Origin: Areca catechu
Lineage: Eukaryota > Streptophyta > Magnoliopsida > Arecales > Arecaceae
Reading direction: 5' to 3'
Length of the DNA stretch: 64,000 nt
Assembly: GCA_021397845.1 (NCBI GenBank)
Contig: CM038051.1
Location: forward strand, 16,340,827 to 16,404,826
The translations under genes were made by a program, and so were the position numbers. Positions 1-11,360 of this stretch are shown piece by piece (within the stretch, counting starts at the first letter, position 1; every line of letters begins with the position of its first letter). The notes beneath the pieces were generated by a model. The model had not been told where the DNA came from and made no database searches. It saw nothing but the letters and a program-made list of their open reading frames with translations.

Positions 1-1832
1 CGGGGAAGTGCGGGACTCTCGGACGAGCGGCCTTATCCTCGGTATGTTGTGCATTATGCGCACCAAATCCTTCTTTAAAACCCTTTCCATCGTCTCTATT
101 TGAGCCGGAGCGAGTCCCACTGCCCCTCCCTTCTCTGTCTTCCCTAGCTCCGGCAGCGGCCGAGCCGGCGTGCAAAGCCGTTGCCATCTCCCTATTTATC
201 TCTTTGATCTATAAATTTTGAAGGGTTTCGGCCTCTACCATTGCTGGAATTCAAGTGCCGTCGGCCCTGTTCCTGCCGTCGTCGCGCCTCGCCGGTAAGT
301 TCTTTTTTTTCCTTCGTTTCCTCTCGAGCGTGGGTGAGAGCAATGATGATCGACGAGAGAGAAAGGGAGTGGGGTTCGTTCCATTTTGGGGATCTCTTAT
401 GGGGGGCTGAATGATCGCCGGTGGTAGCACCGCGGTTTCCCTTCGTCCGATGGTGCCTTCCCCATCCACAACTTCCCATGATTCCGATGGCCATGGGAGG
501 TTGATCAGGCCAAGCGAGGGAAGAAAGTAGGGGGAGTTCGAAAAAAAAAAACAAAAGGAAAAAAAAAAAAAAAAAAAAAAAAAGAAAAAGAAAGAAAGGG
601 AAAGAAAAAGAAAGAAATCTACCTGAGAGTGCATCACCGGCTGGTTTCCGGTGGCTGGAGCTACCATTGGTGGCTCACCGCGAGGTCCCCCTATCATGGG
701 CAAGGAAGGAGGAGAGAGAGAGAGGAGAGAGAGGGGAGAGAAGAGAAAGGGAGGAAAAATAAATTCCGGACCAGAATTGGAATTGGATTGATGAGAGTGT
801 CCCATGATAACATAGTTTCCTTTTAGTTTTATTAAATAGAAATTAATTATATATTTAAATTGTTGGTTAGGATCGTCGTTGTTCTTGGAAGATCAGGTTT
901 AGTGTTTGAATTGTGCGCAGTTGGTGGATACTCTTCGGTAAGTTATCTTGACATCTGATATTGTATACAAATATATATATTTATGAAATAGTAAATATAT
1001 ATAATATATCAATATTTGATTGCATTGGATTGCGTGCATTATGTCGGTATGGGTGCTCTCTAGTCCGACTATGATCATAGGCTATAATCATACGAGGACC
1101 TAGTCTCCTTTTGGGCCTCCAGCGAGACTATCGCTGGCACATGACCGTTGAGCGGTATGTGACACAGGAGCTAGTTGCCTTATTTTAGCCATGCATGGCA
1201 GGCACATGCTGGGATGCATGTTTCTCGTGCGATACGCAGAGCTAGTTTTCTTTTTGAACCTCCAGCGGGGTTATCGCTGGTACATGATCATTGAGCGATT
1301 TATGACACAGGATCTAATCTCTTTCTAGGCGAGCCACGGGCCGATCGTGGCCATAGTCAGAGAGACTAGGAGAGTAAAGTAAATGGTTGGCCATCCATAG
1401 TCGTATCGTGTTTGTGTCAGTTGCATTTAAGTATACAAGTTTGTATAGTATTGTTGGTATATTATTTTGAGATGGACATCTTGTATGTATGTGTTGTATC
1501 TGTTACTGGTTGTTATTGACATATTTGTATATGTATGCTGGAGGTGATGGCTACTTACTGAGCCTATATATAGCTCATCCCCTGTTTTTCTATATTTTTG
1601 TTGTAGTTAGTGAGGAGGTTTAGGTATTGATCTCTGAGTTTATATTAAATTTTAGTTAGAATTCTATGAAAAAAAAAAATTCTTGGAATCAATAAATAAT
1701 TAGTGAAATTTGTTCCTTACCGCTATTTGGATGTTGGATTGGAGGTTAGGCCTGGCATGATTTCTAGGATGATATCTAGGATTGTATAGCCGGTTGCGTA
1801 GCCGATCCTAGTTCTGGATTCGGGACGTGACA
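1..1832 (+). repeat. LTR fragment of a chromovirus-type Ty3/gypsy element (left end cut by window)
   Basis: The last ~90 bases (about 1745-1832) resemble the LTR ends at 15970-16060 and 42440-42529: a 'cctggcatgat' motif, a 'gatcc' segment, 'ggattcggga' and the terminal 'gtgaca'. The body has a purine-rich A tract (540-620) and a diverged tandem duplication of about 155 bp (near 1090-1170 and 1245-1320, sharing 'cctccagcg', 'atcgctgg', 'gacacagga'). No primer-binding site follows position 1832, so this is a 3' LTR or a solo LTR. The 5' end and left target duplication lie outside the window. Confidence 0.6.
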
Positions 1833-1899
1833 GTCCAAGGAAGGGAGAATGTGAAAGAAAATTCAACAATGATGTTGTTCCCTGCTTTTCTGGGCATGC

Positions 1900-2808
1900 C
1901 GTGTTCTTCTCTTCCTCGAGGCAAAGGGAGGTTTCTTTTGCAATCATCGATTGCAGCTCTACCTGCTTGCTTCGAGGAATTAGGTTCGTCTAGGGGTTTT
2001 GAACTCCAAAGTGACCGAAAAGTAACATTTTGCAGTCGCATATTTCTCGTTGTTCAAGGGCAGGATGGCTTTTGCAAGCAAATCATCGATTGCATCATCA
2101 AGACTTGCAGCTCTACCTACTTGCTTCGAGGAATTAGGTTCGTCTGGGGGTTTTGAACTCAAAAGTGACCGAAAAGAAACATTTTGAAGTCGCATTTTTC
2201 TCGTTGTTCAGGGGCAGGATGGCTTCTGCAAGCAAATCATCAATTGCTCCGGGGCAAGAGCTGCACCAGCATTGCCTGAGGAACTGGGATCTTGACCAAC
2301 AGATGGTAGGACTCATATGGGCTGATGAATTAAATGTTGCACCACGAGAAGTTGATGCATTGATAATGATTCCATCTGTTACAGGAGCTAGAAAGACTAG
2401 TTTCAGTAGGTAAGTTTAGAAGCATGTCAAGGTCTTCCTCTGCTGCTGCTTCAAACCTGGAGGTTCTATTCTGTTTCATGTCTGAATCCATATGAATGCT
2501 AAGCTGTGACATGGATCCCTGGGTTTCTCTGCAGCCAGACAGCTCTGGAGGTATTGAATCACTAGTTGGATCGAGCTTGGTAACCTGTTCTGCAGAAGTT
2601 TGGGATTGACATTCCTCCACTAGGGTTCTTGCAACATTCCATGAACATTACAAGAATTGCAATACTTAGTTTGGCCATCTACAAACTTTTCCAACGCTGC
2701 ATCACAGAGAAAATTTGCTGGAGTCGAGCTGTATTTATGTTCACTCACCATCCGTGCTTCTAATTGCTCAGATATCTGGTAAGCTTTTGATTTGTCAGAA
2801 ACAAACAA
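1900..2808 (-). pseudogene. Degenerate minus-strand gene fragment, family not recognised
   Basis: On the minus strand, frames opening at 2808 and 2620 give non-repetitive, protein-like sequence. It holds 'ISEQLEARMVSEHKYSS' just after a plausible splice acceptor ('cttaccag'), then, after a frame change near 2620, an acidic stretch ending 'FEAAAEEDLDMLLN', and further downstream two copies of 'IDDLLA.AILPLNNEK' (near 2240 and 2080). The acidic, leucine-rich periodicity looks like a real plant protein, but I do not recognise the family. Stops and frame changes separate the pieces and the 3' part is tandemly duplicated, so I call it a pseudogene or captured fragment. The LTR at 1-1832 abuts its 3' side. 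Confidence 0.4.
1966..2258. repeat. Two-copy direct repeat (~150 bp) within the gene fragment
   Basis: The segment starting 'cttgcttcgaggaattagg' near 1968 recurs near 2120 with few differences and continues through 'gttttgaactc', 'gtgaccgaaaag', 'ctcgttgttca' and 'caggatggctt'. The duplication copies the same minus-strand coding-like exon ('IDDLLA'). Confidence 0.75.
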
Positions 2809-2819
2809 AAAGGATCATA

Positions 2820-3195
2820 AAGCATGATTTAAAATGATCGTTTTCCTGGAAAGCCAACAAAAAACACAAATTACATAATATGCAGTCACTACTGACAGTT
2901 TCCCAATAACACCAACCATACACCAATGGAAACCGCATCACCTGCCAGTGAAGTTCGTACATTTCGGGACCGTTCGAAGCATTGGTGAAAAAACATTCTT
3001 GGAAAATTTTAGATGCGGCGAATTATAGCTTACATTTGCCCTGCTTCCCTGGTATGACACAGCACCGATAAGAGTGCATCACCGTGCATGCATACAGTCA
3101 TTCATTGATAAGTTGACATATATCAGTGACCGACTCGGATGATGTCCTGGCGGATGGAAAGGATTTACTCGAACAGAGCACTCTGTTATGTTATT
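2820..3195. other. Unassigned intergenic sequence
   Basis: AT-moderate sequence with no convincing reading frame, RNA gene or repeat that I can name. Confidence 0.4.
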
Positions 3196-3197
3196 TT

Positions 3198-3376
3198 ATT
3201 TTATTTTATTTTTTTTTGTAAATAAAAAGGATAGGGAAGTTAAATTCTGGTGTAGATATTTCCGCAGGTTACATCATTCCGTCAGGTAATGTTCGATACG
3301 AGATGCTCAGATTCCCACAGTCTCTTCTCACCCGATGACGAGTACATCAATCTGACATCACTAAGATGCCGGCAAG
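3198..3376 (-). mobile_element. 5'-truncated tRNA-derived SINE copy (tail half only)
   Basis: The poly-T start (a poly-A tail read on the minus strand) is followed by 'gatagggaagttaaattctgg', 'atttccgcagg', 'gtaatgttcgata' and 'aagatgccggc'. The same string occurs in the complete copies at 3471-3800 and 12242-12510. The tRNA-like head with A and B boxes is missing. Confidence 0.6.
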
Positions 3377-3470
3377 CACTCTGTTGATCAGTGTCATGAC
3401 AATCTCAAGTAACATAACCATTTTCCACATCCAAATAATGATTACTATTAGTAAAATGATGCTTGCTTCT

Positions 3471-3800
3471 TTTTTTTTTTATAAAGAAAAGAGATAGGGA
3501 GGATAAATCCCGGTATAGCTACTCCCGCAGGTAATGTTCGATGCAAGTTGCTCGAATTTGTGCAAGCTTTTTCCATCTAAAGATAAGTACGTTAACCTGA
3601 TATCATTAAGATGCCGGCCATTAAGACGCTGGCTGGCAGAATGGGGACAAAGGAAAAGATCCTGAACTCTTACTCGCACCAACGATTGCAGGTTCTAGGA
3701 TAAATCCTGTATTTAATCGAGTCACCGTAAGAATTTTTTCTCGAACCAGCGACTGATCGGTGGTGAGGCAAGATTTCTACTGACCGGGCCATCGCCTTAG
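3471..3800 (-). mobile_element. tRNA-derived SINE, full length
   Basis: Read on the minus strand, it starts near 3800 with a pol III A box (TGGCCCGGTCAGTAG) and, about 35 bases later, a B box (GGTTCGAGAAA). The family body follows and it ends in poly-A (poly-T at 3471-3480). A second copy with the same layout lies at 12242-12510. Confidence 0.65.
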
Positions 3801-5097
3801 CTATCAAAATCTGCTCTTTATACTACTACACATCTCAACAACTAACAAATCGCTCCCGGATATTTACTCAAGAAGCCAATTTGATAATATAGTCGTGATA
3901 TGCTTTTGATCTGGTATAGCTACAGCATGTAAATAACAATCTAAGGTTGGAAAAAAAGTGGGGTTCCGTAATCACCAACACATTTTCTAAAAGTAGTCAT
4001 GGCTAAATTGCCTTGCCTAAATTGTTGCCATGTAACATATGTGTTTTCATAAGATGTACTTATCATCGCCCTTAACCATCCAAGAAAATACAGCATGAAT
4101 TGTTTATTAGATTGAAAAGTTGATCCATATAAAAGAAAACTGATGAATTAATTCAGGTTCATTGACAATTGACTCACTTATTTGCTTGAAGTAAAAATAC
4201 CTATTAATTGTTATATTAGCACAAGAAAGTGATTAATCAACTTTAATCAAGATAATAAGCAGGCAATTATTTAGAGAATACATTTTGCTTGTGTCTTTCA
4301 CAATTTACAAAACCGTTATAATTTCTAAAGCTCGCTTGAGTTCTTAGGACCGGCCAGATTCATGCTTACACGCATACCCAACAGATCTTCCAGCTCCAAC
4401 TAAACTTGCGATGCATGCACCTTTTATGACACAATTCACAGCTTTTCCTCATTTAAAGAAATTAAATACAAAATATTTTATGGTGAACCCCATATTCCCT
4501 GTTCGCTTCAAAATCAAGGAAAATATAGTTTACATATCTATAACACTCACTACCACCTTCGTGCTCCGAAATTCATGATGGCACTTGATGCTACAAAACT
4601 GCCCAACATTTGGGTGCAATCAATGAAAGCATGGTATATGGGAAAAGGTTCTACCATGCTACTGGATCGATACAGTGCAAGCAAAATATTTTATCTCAAT
4701 TGATCATACGAAGGTAGAAAATATATCTTAAACAAATAGTTGAATTCTGCACAATGGCAGGTACAGATGCCGTAATTGCACTCTTGACTGATACCTGGGC
4801 ATGACCCCCAACTGTTATACCTGAATCGAGCCTTGCCAGGATCCATTTCACTCAGCAAAAAGAATCTTGAGATGGTTTTCTCCGAACCCTCACCTCCATC
4901 ACAAGAACTTGGGACAGAGAAATAGAGAGAAAAGATATTATTTCTCATTATTTTGATTATTTAGACGGCCCCCTCTCCCTATTGATAGAAGAGGGAGCAA
5001 CCAAAATTTGGAACAAAACTCACCTCATCTTCCTCTCCTGGTTGAACTAGGATGGAGATTAGGGGGACATGGAACAAGGGGGAGACACCAACGAAAG
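3801..5097. other. AT-rich intergenic stretch
   Basis: No coding, RNA or repeat feature could be supported. Short frames here lack codon structure or splice context. Confidence 0.4.
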
Positions 5098-5099
5098 TG

Positions 5100-5146
5100 G
5101 TGCCCCCTTTTTCTCTCTCACATAAATGAGAAAGAGAGGGGGCACT
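5100..5146. repeat. Perfect-looking hairpin (inverted repeat)
   Basis: 'gtgcccccttttt' plus 'ctctctca' is followed after a few bases by 'tgagaaagag' and 'agggggcac', giving arms of about 20 bases around a short loop. It may be a remnant of a fold-back element; no other function is visible. Confidence 0.5.
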
Positions 5147-5422
5147 CTCACTAAAGTGTTGTCCTCTCTCTTCTCACTTGCATGGATAAGAGGGACCGGT
5201 CCCTTTAAGCAAGGATCCCTGAACCGTGCCGAATTAGCTAGTTCGAATCGAACCAAACCGGACTGGTATCTAATCGGCATGGTTCGGATTAAAAAAATAG
5301 CTCTCCCCCTTCGTCGCAAAAAAAATATCCGTACTGGACTCAAATCGGACTGAACTGGACCCGAACCGCACCGAACCAGCTGGTTCAAATGTACTTAGTA
5401 GGGTAGGGTGAGGGGTCTATTT

Positions 5423-5855
5423 TAGAGATGGCAATAGGTCGGGCTTGGATCGGGTCGCCCAAAATCCATACCAGTCCCGCTAAAAAATTATCCGTCCCAT
5501 ACACGTCTCGGGTTGGATCGGGTATAAAAAAATCACGTGTGGATCAGGTCAAGTCGGGCATACCCGGTCTCATAAAACTTAGTTTATTTAAAAGCTAAAC
5601 GGGTCGGGTCAAGTCGGGTCGGGTCGGGTATATCCGTCCCATATCCAATTTACTTAAATATTTTAAAAATATTTTTTTTATATATAAACGGGTCGGGTCC
5701 GGGTCGGGGCATACTACTACCCATACCCGACCCGAACCCGACTAGAATTTTTTTTATATAACCCATATCTGTTTATAAATTAGGCGTGTCGGGTTTTACC
5801 CGCCCCATTAGGATCGGTCGGATACCCATCGGATCGGTAAAAATTGCCATCCCTA
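5423..5855. mobile_element. Non-autonomous hAT-type MITE (433 bp)
   Basis: It begins TAGAGATGGCAAT and ends ATTGCCATCCCTA, which are terminal inverted repeats with one mismatch. The flanks are GTCTATTT (5415-5422) and GTCTATTA (5856-5863), a 7/8 match to the 8-bp target duplication expected of hAT elements. The interior is packed with GGGTCGGGT-type motifs on the left and their complement (CCCGACCCG) on the right, so the whole element can fold. No transposase is encoded. Confidence 0.75.
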
Positions 5856-5863
5856 GTCTATTA

Positions 5864-6370
5864 TTAAGTAACTAAGAGCCTCTAAGAGCCCAAGAGGCTC
5901 TCAATTTTGATCAAGAGAGAACATTCGAAAAACTTTTTTATCCTTTCAAGCCACCCTAACATCAAAAAATTAAGAAACAACATGGATTCAAGATATGTAA
6001 TTCCTTCCCTTCTCTCTTTCTCCCTCTTCCCTCTTTTTTTTAAATTCATGAAAAATGAAAAAAAACAAGAAAAGATTCTGTTAAAATTTTTTATTTTGAC
6101 ATGATTTTAAAGTATATTATAGATAAATGAAAGATATACACAATCATGATTTTTTATTAAGTATATAATTTTAAAATTAAAAATTTTTATATTAAAAATT
6201 AATAAAAAATAAAATAAGTAATTAAAAATTGTAATAATAAATTATTGTTCTAGGGATTGTAAACTATTTTCACTATAAATTTCGTGTCGATTATCCAAAA
6301 TTTGAAGCATCTTCTGAATAGTCCTTTAGATCTAATTTTGAAGAAAAAGTGACATTGCATGCATGCCCAC
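5864..6370. other. AT-rich spacer
   Basis: Very AT-rich, with A and T runs and no supported gene. It ends where the LTR at 6371 begins. Confidence 0.4.
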
Positions 6371-7995
6371 TGATGTGGCAAGATCGCTGACATGGAGTCC
6401 CTTTCGGATCTAGCAGGATGCCACGCTAGCAGAAGTTGCCATGTCAGACCCTCTCTTCGAGCTCCTTCGCCGGGTGGCTCCCTCGAGGTCAAGCCATCCG
6501 AGCGAAGTCAAGCTCCCGCTATCTTCGAGCTCCTTCATCGGGTGGCTCCCTTGAGGTCAAGCCCACCTGGGCCGAAGTTGAGCTCCCGCTCTCTTCGAGC
6601 TCCTTCATCGGGCGGCTCCCTCAAGGTCAAGCCCACCTCAATCGAAGTCTAGCTTCCGCTCTCTTCGAGCTCCTTCACCGGGTGGCTCCCTCGAGGTCGA
6701 GCCCACCTGGGCCGAAGTCGAGCTCCCGCTCTCTTCGAGCTCCTTCACTGGGCGGCTCCCTCGAGATCTAGCTCACATCGGCCGAAGTCGAACTCCCGCT
6801 CTCTTCGAGCTCTTTCACCGGGCGGCTCCCTTGAGGTCAAGCCCACCTCAGTCGAACTCGAGCTCCCGCTCTCTTCGAGCTCCTTCGTCGGGCGGATCCC
6901 TCGAGGTCGAGCCCACCTGGGCTGAAGTTGAGCTCCCGTTCTCTTCGAGCTTCTTTGCCAGGAGGCTCCCTCAAGGTCGAGCCCACCTCGGTCGATGTCG
7001 AGCTCCCGCTCTCTTTGAGCTCCTTCGTCGGATGGCTCCCTCAAGGTCAAGCCTACTTGATTGAGCCTGCCTCAATCGAAGTTGAGCTCCCTCTCCTTGA
7101 GCCGAGCACTCTTAGGCCGAAAGGTTCAGCGACCGGAGCCATCCCCATGGCCAAAGTCCATGGTGCTTCGAGAAATTCGGAAGCAGAAAGAAAGAGATCT
7201 CACCACCTCCCTTGGGCGGCGGTGCGCCACCCAAGGACCATGGAGAGACACCCCCAAGAGTGTCATGATCCTCCCGCCATTGCTTATACCAAATAAAAAA
7301 AGGTGCCCCAATCGAGGCACTGCATTTTCCAACCAACCATTTGTACCACCCAGAAGAAGAAACCCATGCCAGGGGATTCAAACTAGGGGACGATTGCCCC
7401 CAAATCGAGATCCTACCAAATTTTCAAAGTTTAGCGACGAATTGAGAAGTCAGAACCTGTGGCATAACTCCCTATCATAAGGAGAGAAAGGCATTGGGGC
7501 GCCGCACAGAGCATTACTTATCATTGACCTTTCGGCACCTGCAGAGAGGGAGGAACCTGTGGTGGGTAGCTGAAGGTCCGTGGCCTAAAAAAAAGTTCCA
7601 AGGGCCTTCGAACGGGGTAAGCAAGCGAAGGCAAACAAAGGGAGAGTGAGCAAGAAGCAGAGCGTTCTGAGACTACCGGAGAGCTCACCGGAGGAGTCTC
7701 GACGGACACAGCCACCATAGCTAGAGCTCACCCCTATCGCTGCTGTTCTCATCCTACTCTTTCCTTTGAAAGCAAAACATCTTTCTCACGGCAGTGAGCC
7801 CGATCAAGAGCCCACCGGGCAAGGATCTGTTTTTCTAAATCGCCACTGACTTGATCATCGTAGTGCCCCTGCCGGGATCCCCGGTCTGGGTCTCCTCTTT
7901 TTTGCAGATATGGGTGTGTGTGCTGGATCCTGGGTGACGAGGTCGTTGTCCGGCACCATCCCAAGCTGCAGGCCATGGCGGTGTAGGCGGCAACA
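6371..7995 (+). mobile_element. Probable solo LTR carrying a 70-bp tandem array
   Basis: It starts 'tgatgtggcaagatc' and ends 'ggcggcaaca'. This matches the start ('tgatatggcaagatc') and end ('gtcagcaaca') of the solo LTR at 19063-21308, so it belongs to the same family. Near the 3' end it has the family block 'ccggtctgggtct...ttttttgcag'. No primer-binding site follows. The flanking pentamers (CCCAC before, CCTCC after) do not match well, so a clean solo LTR is not proven; the flanks may have mutated or been rearranged. Confidence 0.6.
6451..7085 (+). repeat. 70-bp tandem repeat array inside the LTR (~9 copies)
   Basis: The anchor 'tcttcgagctcctt' recurs with its preceding bases at 6451, 6519, 6589, 6659, 6729, 6799, 6869, 6939 and 7009. 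The spacing is 68, then exactly 70 bp seven times. Because 70 is not a multiple of 3, the open frames across it are accidental. Confidence 0.9.
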
Positions 7996-8013
7996 CCTCC
8001 TATCAGAGTAAGT

Positions 8014-9420
8014 AGTTCATGTATAGATTGACAGTGATATATGATGGTTGGACTGGTCCTACTAGATTAAGCATCATCAACTTCTTAACTTATTATGATG
8101 GAAATTTTTTTTCATAAATCTATTGATGCTTTATATCAGGTGCACAATAATGCTTCATAAATCTATATCCTTAAGGAGGTGATTGATAAGATGAAAGAGT
8201 AAAATGTCGTGCAGGTCATCATAGATAATGGACCATAGTATAGCTCCATAAAGCAGCTCTTGATGCAATGATGACTGCATATTTTTTGGATCCTTTGTGC
8301 TGCACATTGCATTGACCTTATATTAATAGATATTGGAAAGATCTGTAAAGTACAAAAATTAGTTGAATTAGCACAGGCTATCATCATATTCATCTATAGC
8401 TATATATCAATCTTATCATTGATGAGAAGCTTTACAGGAAAAGAAATATTGAGACCAAGGGTCATACAATTTGCTATGAATTATATAGCATTTGATAGTT
8501 TTTGGTAAAAAAGTAGAGCTACATCAGATGTTTGTTAGTTAAGATTGGTAGCAGAATAGATATGCTAGGCCAAATACTGAGAGAAGCATTGTAAAAAATT
8601 TAATGATGAGATAGACATTCTAGTAGCGAGCCGAGAGGATAGTGGATGCTATCAAACCTCTATATGTGATACTTTGGATCGTGGACTTTGAACGATATGC
8701 TTAGATGGACTTTCTTTATACATGATGGAAAGGACAAAAAAAAAGATCAAAGAAACAGATCTAGCACATGTTAATGAGTATATTCGAATCATTGATAGAA
8801 AGTGAAATTATATTTATATAAGTATATTTGACTAATTCTGAAAATATATGTGCATCTTACTATCTAAATTCGAGATTTTAGTACTCTATACTAGATATTG
8901 TCATGGATAAATAGCTTATGTTTGCCCTACGCAATATTATATGTAAAATAGAGCCCGATTCAGATGTTGTAACATGTACCTAGAACAAGTAGGTTAAAAT
9001 TATTGAGTGATTTTTATTAGCAGTAACTTCAACAAGTAATACATGTTAACAACAATTTTTTTCAGATAAAACTCTTTAGAAATGGTACAGATTCTTTTGG
9101 ATCTAATATAGTCATCAAAAGTAAATCAAAATATACCTGATAAGTACTAATAAGTTTAGTATTAGATTTAAAATAAGTTTTGATTTTGTTGAATCTAAAA
9201 TTCTAAGTGATTTAATATCTTTTGTAGTTGAATAGTAAGTGTATATTAGTGGATCAACAAAATATTTAAAAAATTTTGCTGTCAATATTCTCTCTTAGAT
9301 GGTGTCATCGAATGGATGTGAGCATAATTGATCGACTTTCGACTTTATTTATTCAAAATAGAGGAAACATCTAAAACAGAAAAGTCTTAACAATCTTGTA
9401 TATATATACTATAATTTAAG
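8014..9420 (+). pseudogene. Degenerate hAT transposase with DUF659 and C-terminal dimerisation region
   Basis: Across frameshifts and stops the plus strand reads as a plant hAT-like transposase. DUF659 starts near 8027 ('YDGWTGPTRLSIINFL') and continues with 'CAAHCIDLILIDIGKI' (about 8300) and 'LMRSFTGKEILRP' (about 8420). The hAT dimerisation block near 9260-9400 shows 'SSNGCEHN.STFDFIY' followed by 'NLVYIY'. An acidic, serine/proline-rich tail follows. The N-terminal BED zinc-finger part is absent; the LTR ending at 7995 directly precedes the DUF659 start, so the element was probably split or truncated. Active hAT transposases use conserved acidic residues that cannot be checked through this many breaks. 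Non-functional. Confidence 0.75.
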
Positions 9421-11240
9421 TTGAGATTAAAGTACATTAAGAAAGTTAATTTGAAATACTCTGATCTGACTGTGAGTAATTTTATTTATAAAGATGAAGA
9501 TTCGATGATTAGATGGGTCATAAGTTAGCGGTAGCAGCCAGATCTTGATGAACCATAATCACCTCCTCGACCAGTCAGTTTTGTAGATTGCGAGACTGGG
9601 ATGGATGATAAATAATGAGCAAGCAGCAATACTCCTCACAAGGCTCTAGCAGATGCACCATATCATCCATCCCAGGCATCTATTCAACTCAGAGACGCAA
9701 GAAAAGAAAAGGTACTTTCATCTCCATTTTAAAACTCGGTTGATTCAGATTCAACCAACCAGGAAGAGTAGTGCTAGTAATTTTTCTGATGGTCGAGAAT
9801 CTAGTGATCAGGAAAGGATCGGAGGATAGGAGATGCAGCTGGCTATTGATCTTCAATTCATTGGTGAGTCACAGTTTACTCATGCCACATAGGATACGGA
9901 CCATGGTGTACCAGCTGGTAGAGCCCACAGTGACTCAATTCCATAAAGATGATGGGCTCCACAAGGTCATTCAAGATACGATGTAGCTGCATATCTCAAA
10001 CGTGAAGTAGGATTCATGGATGTATCAAGGTCATCTTCGTATTTTGGATTATCTTATCTATAGGCATTGACAGTTTATGATCCATATGGATATGATTTGG
10101 TGCATCTGAGATATCTTATAGTGATTATTATCCCATGCAGCTCGGATCATCTTACGGATCTGATTTTGTTACAGTATATTTAGTAGGTCCCTCCACAATC
10201 ATATCATTAGTCTCTAAATACCTATCAGAGTCGAGACTTCAGCAAGGGATCTGGAATGAGTTACGATCCATCACGTATACCTCCTGGGATGAGCTTACAT
10301 GATTATCATACTGCCTAGTTAGAAAGATTTACTAATCTTCTTACCGAGTATATTAATGATTCCGATATTTATGGATATCGAAATTCGATCTAATTCTAAA
10401 TATAAATATATAATTATGGTTATATTTCTCCTTTTTCTTCAATTAATTGCCAGTAATCTTACTTTATAAGAATTTCTTGAAAAATAATGTAGCATAGTTG
10501 GAGGCTAGATAGCATTTCGTAGTGGTATTTGGTGAATTAGTCTTAAAGTTACATTTATTTGAACCTCAAAATATTCAATAAATTAAAAAAATTGATTTGA
10601 TTCTCATGAGAGGACATGATCATTAAGGAATCATCATTCATAATAAGGGACATTACCGACCAGTTATTAATAATTCAGAAGATATTGATGTTAAAAGGGA
10701 TATATCATTGATTGGATTTTTCAAGAGTATGAGCAATCCCTAGCCTAGTATTGAAAATTGGAAGAAGCTGATATTAAAAAGGATACGCCAATCATTGGAT
10801 CATCAAAAAATTTAAATGTAAGTTTGAGAAAGCTGTACAGATCAATGAATGTTCTAATTCCTCGACTACTTTTATCATTGATTGAACTAATGCAAATATC
10901 TAAACGAATGAAGATCTGCTTTGATTCTAGTAATAAGAGAGTGAATTATTATTAGAATGTACTTGACTTCTTGTTTTTGAAAAAAAAATATAATGAGAAA
11001 AATCCAGTCGTAGAAAGGTATTCTTGATGATGTTAGTATTCATGATCCTATTCTTGTTATTTCTTCTCTAAAATTTAATTCAATTATTTACTTAACTTTA
11101 TTTTCTAGGAAATCAAATTCATGTTTCATATGATCAAGAGTGTTTAGAAGTGATGCAAATATCAATCAGTATCAACAAACATCTATTTAAATATAGAAAA
11201 CCTTAAAAATTTATTTGAGATCAAAGGAAATAAAAAAAAA
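9421..11240. other. Probable hAT element remainder, non-coding or too decayed to read
   Basis: 9500-10400 contains scraps that could be the low-complexity C-terminal tail of the transposase ('RPVSFVDCETGMDD' near 9575, 'SLNTYQSRDFSKGSG' near 10210). 10400-11240 is AT-rich with short frames only. I could not support separate genes. Confidence 0.35.
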
Positions 11241-11249
11241 AAAAAAAAT

Positions 11250-11360
11250 TGGCATGCCGATTTGGACCGGCATGCCTTATCGTATCGTATATCGGTATGG
11301 TACCGTACTGATATCAGCCGGCTACCAGTACGGATCCCGGTACTAGTACCGAGAACCTTG
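11250..11360. repeat. Palindrome-rich block, possible 3' terminus of a hAT element
   Basis: It contains nested self-complementary words (ggcatgcc...ggcatgcc, ggtaccgtac, ccggtactagtaccg) and ends 'gaaccttg', whose complement CAAGGTTC is a typical hAT-type terminus. The matching left terminus was not found, so assignment to the DUF659 transposase upstream is only inference. Confidence 0.35.

Noticed and set aside
192..805. Overlapping minus-strand frames of 120 and 184 codons
   Set aside because: They cross the A-rich tract of the left LTR and translate to Phe runs; no domain or splice evidence.
6451..7085. Possible CRISPR-like spaced repeats
   Set aside because: Units are contiguous 70-bp tandem repeats without variable spacers, in a eukaryotic LTR.
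6392..7480. Several 77-139-codon frames on both strands
   Set aside because: Frames through the 70-bp tandem array; the period is not a multiple of three and no frame is shared between units.
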